Shown: positions 1 through 11,074 of the stretch, piece by piece | How positions within the stretch are numbered: the stretch's first letter is position 1 | Layout of the letters: each line of letters begins with the position of its first letter | The notes under the pieces: model-generated | Seen by the model: only the letters and a program-made list of their open reading frames with translations | Databases searched by the model: none | Told to the model about the DNA's origin: nothing | Assembly: GCA_022702705.1 (NCBI GenBank) | Contig: CM040433.1 | Location: forward strand, 19,228,682 to 19,292,681 | Source: Papilionanthe hookeriana x Papilionanthe teres | Taxonomy: Eukaryota > Streptophyta > Magnoliopsida > Asparagales > Orchidaceae | DNA: 64,000 nt | Reading direction: 5' to 3' | Position numbers and translations under genes: made by a program

Positions 1-99
1 TCCGTTTGGTCTGCGAACCAATTTTATAAGCCGACAAGTTCCCCCGCTTAATATGAAAACATTAAATAGGGTTTATATTACTCAGGTTCTTAAAATTCC

Positions 100-121
100 C
101 TATAAGGGCAAGCCCCTATAG
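100..121. promoter_or_regulatory. Conserved U5-region hairpin, copy 1 (A1)
   Basis: Arms CTATAAGGG and CCCCTATAG around the loop CAAG, with a single mismatch on this strand that becomes a G-U pair in LTR sense. The same hairpin is found at 8272, 9290, 19024, 26421 and 40743. Function unknown; position suggests the R/U5 part of the LTR. Confidence 0.6.
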
Positions 122-1799
122 CTAATTGCATCTTAAGTGACGGGAATCACCTAAGAAAACTCTCGATAATAATCGCAATTCGCTCTCAAGAATTTCAAAG
201 TTTAAGTCTTCAAGGGATTGAATTTTGGAATTTCAATAGGGCATGGATCAAATTTAGAACATTTTATTTTGGGGATTCAAAGGAAGAAAGGTAGGAGAAA
301 TCACAGATTCGAAGCGAACTTCGGTAATTTCCCGACTATCCTACTGTTTCGCTTCGGATTTAGGAAAGCCCTAATGTTTATTTAGTATTTTGATCTCGCC
401 AATTTTAATTAGTTAGGACTTATATTCGTATGATAAAATCATACAAATAAACTTCGAAGATGTGAGGGTTTATGTCGTATCGGACAACTACCTCGGAGTC
501 CTAAGACCTGTTAGGGCTTAATTTACATGATATGATCATGCAAATGCCTAACGAAGAGTCGAGGATTCGTGTTGCACTGTGCAAGCTACCTCGAAGTCCT
601 ATGGCTTGGTTATTTAATTCTAAGAAAGTTTTGTCGAAGTAGACTCGTGTTTTGCTGATGACGATGGCCGTGCCGCCCACCATGCTCCGAGCTCCTTGTT
701 GTTGCAGAGGTTTAGTTTTAGAAATCATAAATCGGGAGATGAGAGAAGTGTTTTGGTTTAGAGAAAATCTTAAAATCCAGGTGTTTTTTAATATTTTAAT
801 TAAACAAATCTTAAAGTCGATTATAACAACACCGGTTAAGATCCCACGGTTCCATCCTTCCGGCATCGTTATTTTTATCGGATTCACTTAGTCTAGATGA
901 ATTTGCTAAACTCAACTGAATGAGTTCCACACTTTCATTTAGACCGTGGGAAATCCCGTTAAGCAACACGTAGGTTACATCATCCCGTGTATTCCCGATC
1001 ATCCAACAAGACATTTTAATTTAGTTGTAGTTGTAGTTTTGTTGTTCCGTTTGTGATTAAATTTCGAGTTGTTTTATATTTTGAAATGTCGTGGCGGTGA
1101 ATTTTATCTTGTAATGACTTTTAATTTAGTTTTTGGTTTCAGCTTTAGGGACTATCCTAAAGGTGTGGGTTTTCATGCAACAGCTTGTTTATCATGCAAG
1201 AAAAGTAAGTGCGATGCGATAAAATAAATTGCAATAAAATAAAAGCGTACCCGGAGGGTCTTCCCGTCATCCTAAGCCGCACTTAAACACAATTTAGAAT
1301 ATTTAAGCATTTAAAGCAAGTTACTAGTAAAGCTAAGGGAAGGGTTATGGTTTTCTACCAAGTTCCTAATCCTATAGCTAGTCATCTCCTATGATGTCTA
1401 GGTTCTTGTATTTTGGTTTGAGGACGATTTTCTTCATCAAAGAACAATTAAGTTCAATTCTTCTTATAAATATCCTATCATATCGAGGAAGTGCTTAAGA
1501 CGAGTCTTAAACATCTTTTCCATATTTCTAGGATTATTTTTAAGTCCAAGAGAATTTAATTATACAAACGAATTAATCGTCCGGGAGTTCAAGTTTTGTT
1601 GTTATTTTACTCAGTGAACTAGGACATTTGAATATCCTATGAGGGAAGTAACACTTCACTTAACGTTCCGTTTAGGAGTTATGACAACAAAAGTTTTCGA
1701 GGGCAAATTGATGTTCAAATGGTTTATGATTTAATTTAATTTCAGTTAATGGATTTAAGTTTGGAATAGTGTTCAAGTTGTTTTAGATTTATTTTTGAA

Positions 1800-2220
1800 T
1801 TCTTCATGTCTTAGGTGATGTTATTTTTAATTCAATTTAATTTAACTTTAATTTAATTTAATTTGGTTTAGTTTTAATTTTAATTTAATTTATTTAATTT
1901 AATCTAATTTTAATTTTACTTGATTTTATTATTTTTTTAATTTAATTTAATTTAATTTAATTTAATTTGATTTAATTTAATATGATTTAATTTAATTTAA
2001 TTTAATTTAATTTAATTTGATTTAACTTAATTTAATTTAATATGTTTTAATTTAATATAATTTTAATTTTAATTTTAATTTAATTTTATTTTTAATTTTA
2101 ATTTAATATTTTATTTTTTTATGTTTTAAAGATAATTTAATTTTAATTGTTAAAGCATTAATTTAATTGAAATTTTAAAAGGATTTAATTTAAATGTTTT
2201 AATTTTAATTTAATTTAATG
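1800..2220. repeat. AATTT pentamer tract in LTR A1
   Basis: Runs of the pentamer AATTT, interrupted by single-base changes, fill this stretch. An equivalent tract occurs at the matching place in LTR B (20765-21090). In LTR C the same interval holds the large hairpin-monomer arrays instead, so this interval is a recurrent site of tandem expansion. Confidence 0.8.
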
Positions 2221-3854
2221 ATTAAGCATTTCAAGTTTTGAATTTAGATTATCATTTTAATTAGGAATTGAATATTATTGAGGTGATTAACTTAGGGATT
2301 CTTAGATTAAAGAATAAATTTCTTCCTAATAATATCCCTATTTTAATAATTCCAATTTTTCATTATTCTTCCAAATTTAATTAATTATTTAATTAAGGTT
2401 TTATTTTAATTATTTTTAAATTATTTAGTAGTTTTCTACCCTTTAATTATTTAAATTTCAATCATCCAAATCAGATTAGGATCAAATATTTTACTCTTTC
2501 ATTTTATTAAGCCTAAAGTTTTAATTAAGGGTTAAAATTTTAATTACCATTTTGCCCTTCAAGCTTAATAATTTCATAACTCACTAAATTGAGCTTAAAT
2601 GAATTTGAAACTTTTATGTGGCTTCACTCATATGTCAATAAAGACATTAGAGAAGAAAATGTGATTTTTCTGTATTTAATTTATTTATATAATTATTTTT
2701 TGTAGAAAATAGGGATTTCCAAGGAAAATTCAACAACATGACCAAGGGAAAGTTTCTGTCCTTAAGAAAATTATGGGACATTCCTAATGACCAGAGGACC
2801 ATTTGAACCAATTTTGGTGATTTTTTGAATTATATTCTTTTTATTATAATTATTTTGAGTTTTGGAGTGTTAATTAATTTAAAAATAAAATAAAGGTTGA
2901 AAAATGAATTTTATATTTTTCTTAAATCTCTCTGACCTTAAGGAGTACAGAGAAATAAATTTTATATTTTTTCTGATTTTTCTTTGATTTATTAGAATTA
3001 TTTTAGTGAAAAGGTTGGAAAATACATTTTTTTAATATTAAAATTTACATTAAGCCTTTAAAATTCAATATCTTACCTTAGAGACTTAGGAAAAATATCT
3101 AGTTTGTTCCTAAATGATTAAAATTCAAAATGTGACATTTTGGTGATTTTTAATATTTTTATGATTTTTATTATTTTTTAATTATTAAAAATATTAAAAT
3201 AATGATAAAAATCAACTTTTTTAGAAAATTACAATTTTAATTTTCCTAAGTTCCTCTGATATCAGAGAAGCTCCAAAACCATTTTTGTGAATTTTTTAAA
3301 AATATTTTGTGAGTTATGAATTTTTAAAGTTTAACTTTGGTTATGTGACTTAATTAATCCATTTAATGGGGTTAAACATTTCCAATTGATTTCAAATTTT
3401 TATGTGATGTTCCTCTAATCCTAAAGATCAGTGGATAATTGTTTTAAAGTTAATTTAATGTGTGGTTAACCCTAATTAATTAAAGTTCAATTTTGGGTGT
3501 TTAGGCCAATTAGGGTTGTTCCATGTGAATTAACTCAAAAAATATTTTTCCTGGGTTCCTCTAGTCATAAGAAACATCACCAAATTTTCCTAGAATTTAT
3601 TTCTTAACATGCTAATTATTGGAATTAAAATACTCAAAACAGTAACATGCAATTGAAAAATCAATAACTTTCCATAGGGATGGCCTCTGACCTTAGAAAA
3701 TTCAGGGAATGTTCCTTAGATCAGAGGCTTCAAAAGCCCTATGGTCTCATGTCATGGTGAATTGTCTATGCAAATGGAGAATTAAAATACCACAGAGAGT
3801 AAATAAATCATTAAAATAAAATACTTGATGAAATGACTTGAGTTCTTTTTCACA

Positions 3855-4290
3855 TTATTCTCCTCTATTCACTGAGCAAGAGGGTATTTTTATTTTATTT
3901 TTAGAATTTTTCTACACAAAGTTATGCATTTTTGAAGTTCTAGGTATTTAATAAATAAGAAAATTCCCTATTTATCTACTTATCCACGCGGCGCCGCGTC
4001 AACCTTAGCTTCCCCGAACGGCCACGCGACGTCTTCTGGTTCGGCGCCGCCATCTGACTGGGATGCCACGCGACCCGCTGTATCGTCCCGTCTCCTCATA
4101 CGGCTCAATCTGGATCGTCCACCCACGCGTGTATCAAATGGATGACATCCGTTCATCATCCCCAAGCCTTCTAGCCCGAGAACCGTCCATCTTCCAGGCT
4201 TAATATCTCCCTCGATACTTAACCGATTTCTACGTTCTTATGCTCTATGGATTCGTCTTGAAGAGACGAACTCATCCATATGATTTATGT
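3855..4290 (-). promoter_or_regulatory. Conserved core block and GC-rich zone of LTR A1
   Basis: A block of about 50 bases near 3855-3905 (words ATTATTCTCCTCT, AAGAGGGTATTTTTATTTT) is kept in A1, B (22733), C (31745) and, reversed, in the G 3' LTR (about 37400-37480). Just beyond is the only GC-rich stretch (3985-4290, many CG steps), ending with TTCGTC...GACGAA, a short hairpin. A promoter or RNA start region is a reasonable guess for this position, but no proven TATA box can be named. The short open frames here (3980-4165, 4272-4574) are not kept in frame in B. Confidence 0.4.
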
Positions 4291-5429
4291 GGCATGAAAT
4301 TAAGGCAATAGAAATGGGGAATTAAGGGAAGCTCGGGAAGAAGAAAGAGCTCATACCTTTGCTCGTAGAAGTGTGGCTTCGATCCGAGAGTTGTGTCACG
4401 TTCGATTGGATCCAAGCAAGCTCCGCATGAAGTCCTCGGCTCGGTGAATTTCCTAGGTACAAAAGTGACCACAGCCCGATCACAAAGCTTGGAGGCTGGA
4501 AGCAATGGCTGGCTTGGTGAGGGGGCTTTTGCTGGGAAACTTCTCCTCTTAGCCTGGTGAAGGTGTAGAGTCAATCAATTTGAGGATTGACTCACTGTGG
4601 TGAAGTGTCCTGGTTTTGGGCTTGAATTTCAACTCTGAAATTGAGCTCACAGAGAGGAAATGGCAGGGGGATTTCAGTGGGGATCAAGTTCTCCAGGTGT
4701 GGGGGAGAGTCTGGAATGATTTTGGCAGAGTTTCTGTATGGTTTGTTTCATTGCCTCCCTTGGCCAAGAGCAGGTGGTGTTTAAATAGGAGTGGCTGGAG
4801 GGCCTCCCAGGGGGGTTTAATGGTTTAGATCAGCTGCTTAGGTCAAGGGAAGAACAGCCATGGCAACCATTGGGCATGGGGCAGCTCAGCAAGATGGAAT
4901 TTCAATGTTGGGCTCCTCCTAAGGTCTCGGCCATGGGGTTTTCCGGCGGCTGTGGTGGCTGGCCGGCCAGGGTCATGTCACCATCTTGACCAGTGAGGGC
5001 AGGGCTTGGCAATGGTGAAGTCAATTGGAGTTGGCCATGTGTAAAGGTGGTGAATTGAAATGGAATGGGGAGAGGCTCATTTTAGGTTCAATTTGGTCAA
5101 CCCATGTATTTGGGCTTGGTCACCTTCCCATGGTCTGATTTTGGGCCAGGGGATCAGTTGGGTCAGCTGCCATGGAGTGGTGAAGTCCCCATCCATGGTG
5201 AGGTGGCTAAACTCGGTTTAGTGTGTGACATGGTTATGGTTAAAAAGGCTTAATGAAGGATTAGGAAAGGGGGCCCTCCTTTTGCCATTAATGGCTTGGT
5301 CACATGTCAAACCTTCCATGGCTTCATATGGCTTGTAAATGGCTTCGCTCATGGCTCCATGTGGCTTGGGACAAAGCTTGGTCATTTACATGAAAGAAGG
5401 TTTTGAATTTTTGGGATTTTATGGGTGAT

Positions 5430-6600
5430 TTTGGCATGAGGCCTAATTTAGGATTATTTGATGATTGATTTAGGACTTAAGGGATGATATCAATTAATGG
5501 GGTGATGAAAAGAATGTCATATGGGCTTTAGCATGAAGTTTGGGCCTTTAAACTTTAGTGGAGATGGGCTTTTAAAATGGTTTAGGGAAGTGGGCTTTTG
5601 GATTTTAAAATGGATTTTAGGATGAAAGTTTGGTAAAGGCTTGGGCCAAACAAGTGTTGGGTTTAGTTTAGGGATGTGTCATGAATGATTTGGAATTGGT
5701 TTGGAATAATTTGGAGTTGAATTTGGTTTAATTTGGGACTTTTGCAAAGGGGCCAAAGTGGGTCAAATTGGGTTAACTTGGGCTAAGGTTGGGCTAATGT
5801 TGGATTTGATGTAAACTTAATGTTGAGAAATGTTCATAGGAGTGTCACAAAGAGTTTTCAACTTTGGTTGGGCTCTAATTTTGGGATTTGGGCCCATTTG
5901 GGTTAGGTTTGCGCTAAGGTTAATTTAAGGGATTTTGGTTTTGGGTTAGGTTTGGGTGGAGTTTAGGTTCAAATTTTGGGCAAATCAAGTTAATGTTTTG
6001 TTTATGGGGGTGTTAGGAATGTTTTAGAAAAGATTTGGGGCCAATTGGAGTTGAATTGGGTGGGTTTGAGCTAGGTTTAGGTCATAGGCCAAAATTGGGC
6101 CTTAAGCTTCAAATTGAAATTGGGCCCAAATGTCAATCAAATTGGACTTAGATTTGGTCTAAATTGATATTGGGGATATTGAATTGAAGTTTAGAATTGA
6201 ATTGGACAAAAATTGAGTTCAATTTGGGTGATTTGGTTTGACATTGGGTTCATTTGGGTTTAAAATGGGCTAAATTGGGGGTTTTGGTAAAAGTAGGGTA
6301 AATTGACAAAATTAGCCCATGGTGTAGCTGAACAAAATGAAATTGGGAATATTTGAGATTTCCTAAAATTTTCTGGGAATTTTTAGAATTTTTAGATTTT
6401 TGGGTCAAGAGGGGCATTTTTGTAATTTGGAGGGTATTGGGGGTGTTTTTGGGAATTTTGTTATTTTTTGCTGTAAATGATCAATTTGATTAGTGGGGAA
6501 ATGTTCAAGGTTAGTTTTGGAAAAGTTTTGGGTTATTTGAAAATTTTGGTGGTTTTGAGTAATTTCAAGGGCTTTTAGTAGGTTTGGTGGGTCCGGGGCC
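5430..6600. repeat. Degenerate TTGGG/TTGGGC-rich zone of LTR A1
   Basis: The + strand is strongly G and T biased with recurring words such as TTGGGC, TTGGGT and AATTGG in irregular spacing. The same zone occurs at 24280-25480 in LTR B; the corresponding part of LTR C (33820-34600) is rich in TTGAC words. No strict period can be assigned by eye. Confidence 0.55.
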
Positions 6601-7125
6601 CCGGGGGTCAAAAAATGAAATTTTGGAAAAATAAAGATTGATCAAATTTGAGTAAAGTGGAATCACTTTGGTTGAGCCATGAAGTCATATTAAGCCTATA
6701 GGACCAATGAGGGGACTCATTTGAGGCATTCACTATGTTGTTCCTAACCCTCTTAACCAGGGACTTAGGGTTTAAGGACCATCTATATGAATTATCCACA
6801 TGAGTCAGGAAGTCAAGCTAGGCATGAATAGTTTTAGGATTTGGAATGTGTGTGAAAGTGTAATGTATGTGCAGGTCAGCCCTCACTGGACCGTGCCTCC
6901 TGAGGTAGTCCTAAGGCCAAAGAGTCCCATGGGAACTCATCCTTTAAACCTCCACATTTGATCTCAACCCTCTAGGTGATTAGGGGTTTATAATCAAGCT
7001 TGTGGGGTTTGCAGGGAGTTAAGAAGTGGCTGAGCTTCTAAAGGGGTAGGTTCCATCTCTAGTCCTCTAAGATAGTCAAAGGAAAAGCCTAAGACTAGAT
7101 CCTAAGTACTAAAGAGAAAAGAGAA

Positions 7126-7146
7126 GACCTCATAAAAAATGAGGTC
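7126..7146. promoter_or_regulatory. Subterminal hairpin at the 5' end of LTR A1
   Basis: GACCTCAT and ATGAGGTC form a perfect 8-bp inverted repeat around five A bases, four bases from the LTR terminus. LTR B has the same arms at 26020-26040. It could matter for integrase or end recognition; that is inference. Confidence 0.5.
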
Positions 7147-7150
7147 AACA

Positions 7151-8665
7151 ACCCTGCCAGGTACGCTTTTATTTTATTGCAATTTATTTACCTGCATTGT
7201 ACTTTACTTTTCTTGCATGATAAACAAGAATGTCACCCTGCATGAAAACTGAAACCTTTAGGATAGCCATAAAAATGAAATCCAAAACTAAATTAAAAGT
7301 CACAACAAGATAAAATTCACCGCCACAACACTTCAAAATATAATACAACTCAAAATTTAATCACAAACAGAACAACAAAACTACAACTGCAACTAAATTA
7401 AAACGTCTTGTTGGATGATCGGGAATACCTCGGATGATGTAACCCACGTGTTGCTAACGGGATTTCCCACAGTCTAAATGAAAGTGTGGAACTCATTTAG
7501 TTGAGTTTAGAAAATTCATCTAGACTAAGTGAATCCGATAAAAATAACGGTGCCGGAATGATGGAACCGTGGGATCTTAACCGGTGTTGTTATAATCAAC
7601 TTTAAGATTCCCCTAATAAAACACTAAGATGAATTTGAACTTTAAGACTTTTCTAAACCAAAACAGTTTTCTCATCTCTTGATTTTCACTTTCTAAAACT
7701 AAACCTCTGCAACAACAAGGAGCTCGGAACATAGTGGGCAGCACGGCCATCGTCATCAGCAAAACTTGAGTCTACTTCAGTAAAACCTTTCTTAGAAATA
7801 AATAACCAAGCCATAAAATTTTGAGGTAGTTTGCCTAGTGCAACTTAAATTCTCAACTTTTCGTTAGGCATGTGTACAAATTAAGCCCTAACCGGTCTTA
7901 GGACTCCGAGGTAGTCTTTCTGTATGACATAAACCCTCACGTCTTCGAGGCTATTTGTGTGATTATATCATACAAGAATAAGTCCTAATTAACTAAAATT
8001 GGTAGGATTACAACATTAAATAAACTCTCAAATTGAAGCCAAACCATAGGATAGTTGGGAAGTCACCGAAGTCCACTTCGGGTCCGTGACATCCCCTACT
8101 TCTCTTCCTTTGGATTCTTAAAATAAACTGTTCCAAATTTGAGTTATTCCCTATTGAAATTTCTAGAGTCCAATTGTTTGAAACCTTAAACTTTGAAATT
8201 CTTGAGAGCAAAATCACTGATCATTATCGAGAGTTTTCTTAAGTGTCATCGAACATTTAGGATGTAATTAACTATAGAGGCTTGCCCTTATAGGGAACTT
8301 TAAGAACTCAGGTAATATATTAAGCAGGGGAACTTGTCGGCTTATAAAATTGGTTCACAGACCAAACAAATGTCACAAATCTTCTAATTTATTTAATCGA
8401 GCCTCATCATCAAGCAGTGTGTCTATTCTTTGGGATAGATACATGGTTTGTGATGCGGTGATCGCTAATATAAACTATTTGGGATGTGAGATCGGTTTGA
8501 TTTCATATCTTAAAATTTTCAAACTTAAAGTTATTTTCAAAATCAAATGCTTCTTTCTAAAACTATATATATTTAAATTAAATTTAAAATTTAAAATTCG
8601 CCGACAATTTCTGTAGGCGACCCTTTTTCAAAATACAAAATACAGAACCTAAAAATATGCTGACA
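7151..8665 (+). mobile_element. LTR A2, 3' portion, interrupted by A1
   Basis: This is the reverse complement of the first 1.5 kb of LTR B (18635-20200) and of the start of A1. It begins ACCCTGCCAGGTACGC, which continues the related LTR sequence exactly where A1 ends, so A1 was inserted into A2. It ends TATGCTGACA (CA terminus at 8664-8665). Together A1 and A2 look like an element with 1.2-kb terminal inverted repeats, but nested insertion of two LTRs in opposite orientation explains the junctions better. The 5' part of A2 lies beyond the left edge. A2 is inserted into the G 5' LTR. Confidence 0.65.
8272..8293. promoter_or_regulatory. Conserved U5-region hairpin, copy 2 (A2)
   Basis: Arms CTATAGAGG and CCCTTATAG around CTTG. 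One G-U and one A-C position, the rest pairs. Same relative place as in the other five LTR copies. Confidence 0.55.
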
Positions 8666-9643
8666 AACTCTCCAAAACATGCTACTTCTCTCAATCTCCT
8701 ACATTTGACTTCTAAAACTTAACATGCTACGACGAGGTGCTTGAAGCAAACAATTGTGGGCAGCACGACCATCTTCAATAGCAAAACTCCTCAGAAATAA
8801 AAAAACAAGCTATAGGACTTTGAGTTAGTTTGCCTAGTGCAAATATAAAACCTCACCATATCTCTTTAGGCCTTTGCCTCTGATATAATATAAGCCTTAA
8901 CTCATCTTATGATTGCGAGGTTGTCATCCGATATGATATAAATCCTCATATATTCCAGGCTACTTACACGATCGATATCATTTGAATATAAGCCCTAACT
9001 AAATAAAATTGGCAGGATGAAAGATTAAATAATTTCCTCAAATTGAAGCCAAATCATAGGATAATTTGGGAAGTCACAGAGATTCTTCTTGGATCTGTGT
9101 CTTCCCCTAGTTCCTCTTCCTTTAGATTATTGTAATAACTGTTCTGAAATTTGAGCCACTCGCCTATTGGAATTCTTACTACCTCACACTCTTTTGAAAA
9201 ATCCTATCTTTTGGAAGTCATAAAAATTTATTCCCTGATCTAAATCGAGTGTTTTCTTAGGTAACTTTGGTTATTTAAGATGTAATTAACTATAAGAGTT
9301 TGCCCTTATAGGAAAGTTAAACGAACCTAGTATTAATATAAACCATATTTGATCTTTTCATTACAAATAAGGGAACTTCTCAATCAACATAAAAGGTTCA
9401 TAGACTAAAACGAATGTCACAAATTTACTAGTTTGTTTAATGGAGTCGTACTATCAAGTAATGTGTCTATTCCTCGGGATAGGTGCATAGCTTGTGGTGT
9501 AGTGCTTGTTTATTTAAACTACTGAGGATGTGAGATCTGTTCGATTTTATATTTTCAAATTAAAATTGATATTTTTCCAAATTATATATTAAATTAAATA
9601 CTTCTAAAATTGGGTGTCAGGATATCCATTTCGGCGACCGACA
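8666..9643 (+). mobile_element. 5' LTR of gypsy element G, 3' portion
   Basis: It matches 40119-41097, the last 980 bases of the 3' LTR, base order and length included, and both end ...GACCGACA. It starts abruptly at AACTCTCCAAAACATG, the point where A2 was inserted, so the missing 5' part lies left of the window. It shares only moderate similarity with A1/A2/B (CGCC...GGCG core near the terminus, hairpin at 9290), so it is a sister LTR subfamily. Confidence 0.7.
9290..9311. promoter_or_regulatory. Conserved U5-region hairpin, copy 3 (G 5' LTR)
   Basis: Arms CTATAAGAG and CCCTTATAG with loop TTTG; one A-C mismatch. Matches the perfect version at 40743 in the partner LTR. Confidence 0.55.
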
Positions 9644-10678
9644 AATCCAAATTTAGCGTGTTTCTCTCTCCATTAAGATCAGGAAATTTATTTTCATATA
9701 TCAATAACATGTCTATGTCCCTCTTAGACCAGATTACCATTCATTTGTTGACATACTTTTCCCATTTCTTTCTTGGGAAACTACAGTCAGCTCTACTCGA
9801 TTCCAGGACCGTCTGTTTAACCACTATTTAATAGAGGGGTTTAGGAGTCGTTAGGATTTTCTTTTGATTGTGTGGGGTCGGACCCCCAATAGGCTTGTCG
9901 GTGAACAGGTTTCCCCAGAGCGATGTGCGTTGTGAAGATGGTCCTGGATAGGGTCCTGTACTTCACTCCTTTTTTTGGTCCCCCAGGTTTTAATTTTGCT
10001 ATTCGCAAAATTGAGCCAAATCTTTTTTAAATTTTTAAATGAGATTCAAACTTTCCAAATTGATAATGAAAATGATAAAATTGAAAATGTATTACTAAAT
10101 TCTAAAAGAGTAACAACAACAACAAAGCCTTAATCCCACTAAGTGGGGTCGGCTACATGAATCCTTTTTCTCCATTGCGTCCTATTTAGTGTCAAATTTT
10201 CGTTTAATTCTAATAGATTAAGATCATTTTTTATGCAATAAGCCCAAGTTTTCCTAGGTCGCGCTCTCTGCCTTTCTTAACATAAGTTGTATTTAAAACA
10301 TCTACTCTCCTAATCGGATCATCGAGTGGTCGACGTTTAATGTGACCAAACCATCTAAGGCGACTCTCTCTAATTTTATCCGACACTCGGTGCAACTCCA
10401 ACCCTATTACGGATATATTCAACTAAATTCTAAAAGAGTGAACAAATAAATATACAAAATAAAATAAAATAGAAAATGTGTTTACTTATAGTGTTTACAC
10501 TATGATTACGAGGTTTTGGCCTTTGCTAACTTTTGGAATTGTCTTGGGATCAATGTCGATTCCCACTCTCACTTTCTCCTACAACTTACATATTTGGAGG
10601 TGGCTTTAGTGACTTCGAAGTTGTCCTCAGAAAGCCCCGTACGTGGTTGTGAAAGTTGCTGCCCCCTAAGTTCAAGAG
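9644..10678 (+). other. Untranslated leader of gypsy element G
   Basis: About one kilobase between the LTR end and the first plausible coding remnant, with a LINE fragment inserted at 10112-10421. No clear primer-binding site could be matched to a tRNA just after 9643; the GGCGACC word lies just before the terminus. The short frames here look like noise. Confidence 0.5.
10112..10421 (-). mobile_element. RTE-like LINE 3' fragment with 18-bp target duplication
   Basis: On the + strand it starts with AACAACAACAACAAAGCC, the complement of the TTG-repeat tail, followed by the widespread plant LINE 3' end (AGTGGGGTCGGCTACATGAA). It is nearly identical to 59345-59640 and to the complement of 56345-56635. 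The minus-strand frame 10231-10422 encodes the C-terminal LINE words RLRWFGHIKRR and DDPIRR. The 18 bases ending at 10111 are repeated at 10422-10439 (ACTAAATTC...AGAGT), a typical LINE target duplication. A 5'-truncated copy of 310 bases. Confidence 0.88.
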
Positions 10679-11074
10679 TTGTCTGCCGAGTTCGACTTGA
10701 ACTCTCACGAGGACTTCCCATCTGCTAAGAAGGTGAAGGTAATTACCACCCCCATCAAATCAGTCACGTCTGTACCAAAGAGGACCGTTTCTTCTACCAT
10801 TGTCGGATTCACTGTTACTGCACCCACCTTTCCTCCTACAAAAGGGAAGGAATTTTTGTATGATGATTCTATTGAAGATGATTTTCTTGTCCCACCTCCC
10901 GTGTTTGAAGTTGGTTCCTGCTCAAGGGTCGCCCCACTGACTAGGTCTCAAAGGAGGAACCACAGTCATAAGATTCTCAAAGACGCCAAGGCACAAGCTA
11001 CAAGTCTACCAGTAATTAATAAGATTCATCACCAGGAGGAACACAGTTTACCAGAGACTGACACACCTAAAAAT
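10679..11074 (+). pseudogene. Coding remnant upstream of gag (possible extra ORF of Tat element)
   Basis: An open stretch of about 130 codons, hydrophilic and rich in Ser, Thr, Pro and Lys, cut at its 3' side by the probable solo LTR starting at 11075. I do not recognise a domain. Tat/Ogre elements often carry an additional frame between the 5' LTR and gag, and the position fits, but this is inference only. Confidence 0.3.

Larger units (their letters stand above)
1..7150 (-). mobile_element. Giant Tat-type LTR copy A1, outer end missing
   Basis: This stretch matches LTR B (18635-26044) in order along its whole length, starting about 290 bases inside B's left end, so the outer terminus lies before base 1. 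In LTR sense it is on the minus strand and begins TGTTGACCTC (complement of 7141-7150). Order on the + strand: U5-like block with a hairpin (100-121), AATTT pentamer tract, A/T-rich zone, conserved block near 3860, GC-rich zone near 3985-4290, then a zone of TTGGG-like words to 7140. No conserved reading frame, primer site or polypurine tract was found. It sits inside the related LTR A2, which resumes at 7151. An LTR is inferred from B and C, where target duplications are visible. Confidence 0.72.

Noticed and set aside
1..8665. A Mutator-like transposon with 1.2-1.5 kb terminal inverted repeats
   Set aside because: The right arm starts in the middle of the LTR sequence seen uninterrupted in B, and B and C show TG...CA-type ends with 5-bp duplications; nested LTRs explain the arrangement without a transposase or 9-bp duplication.
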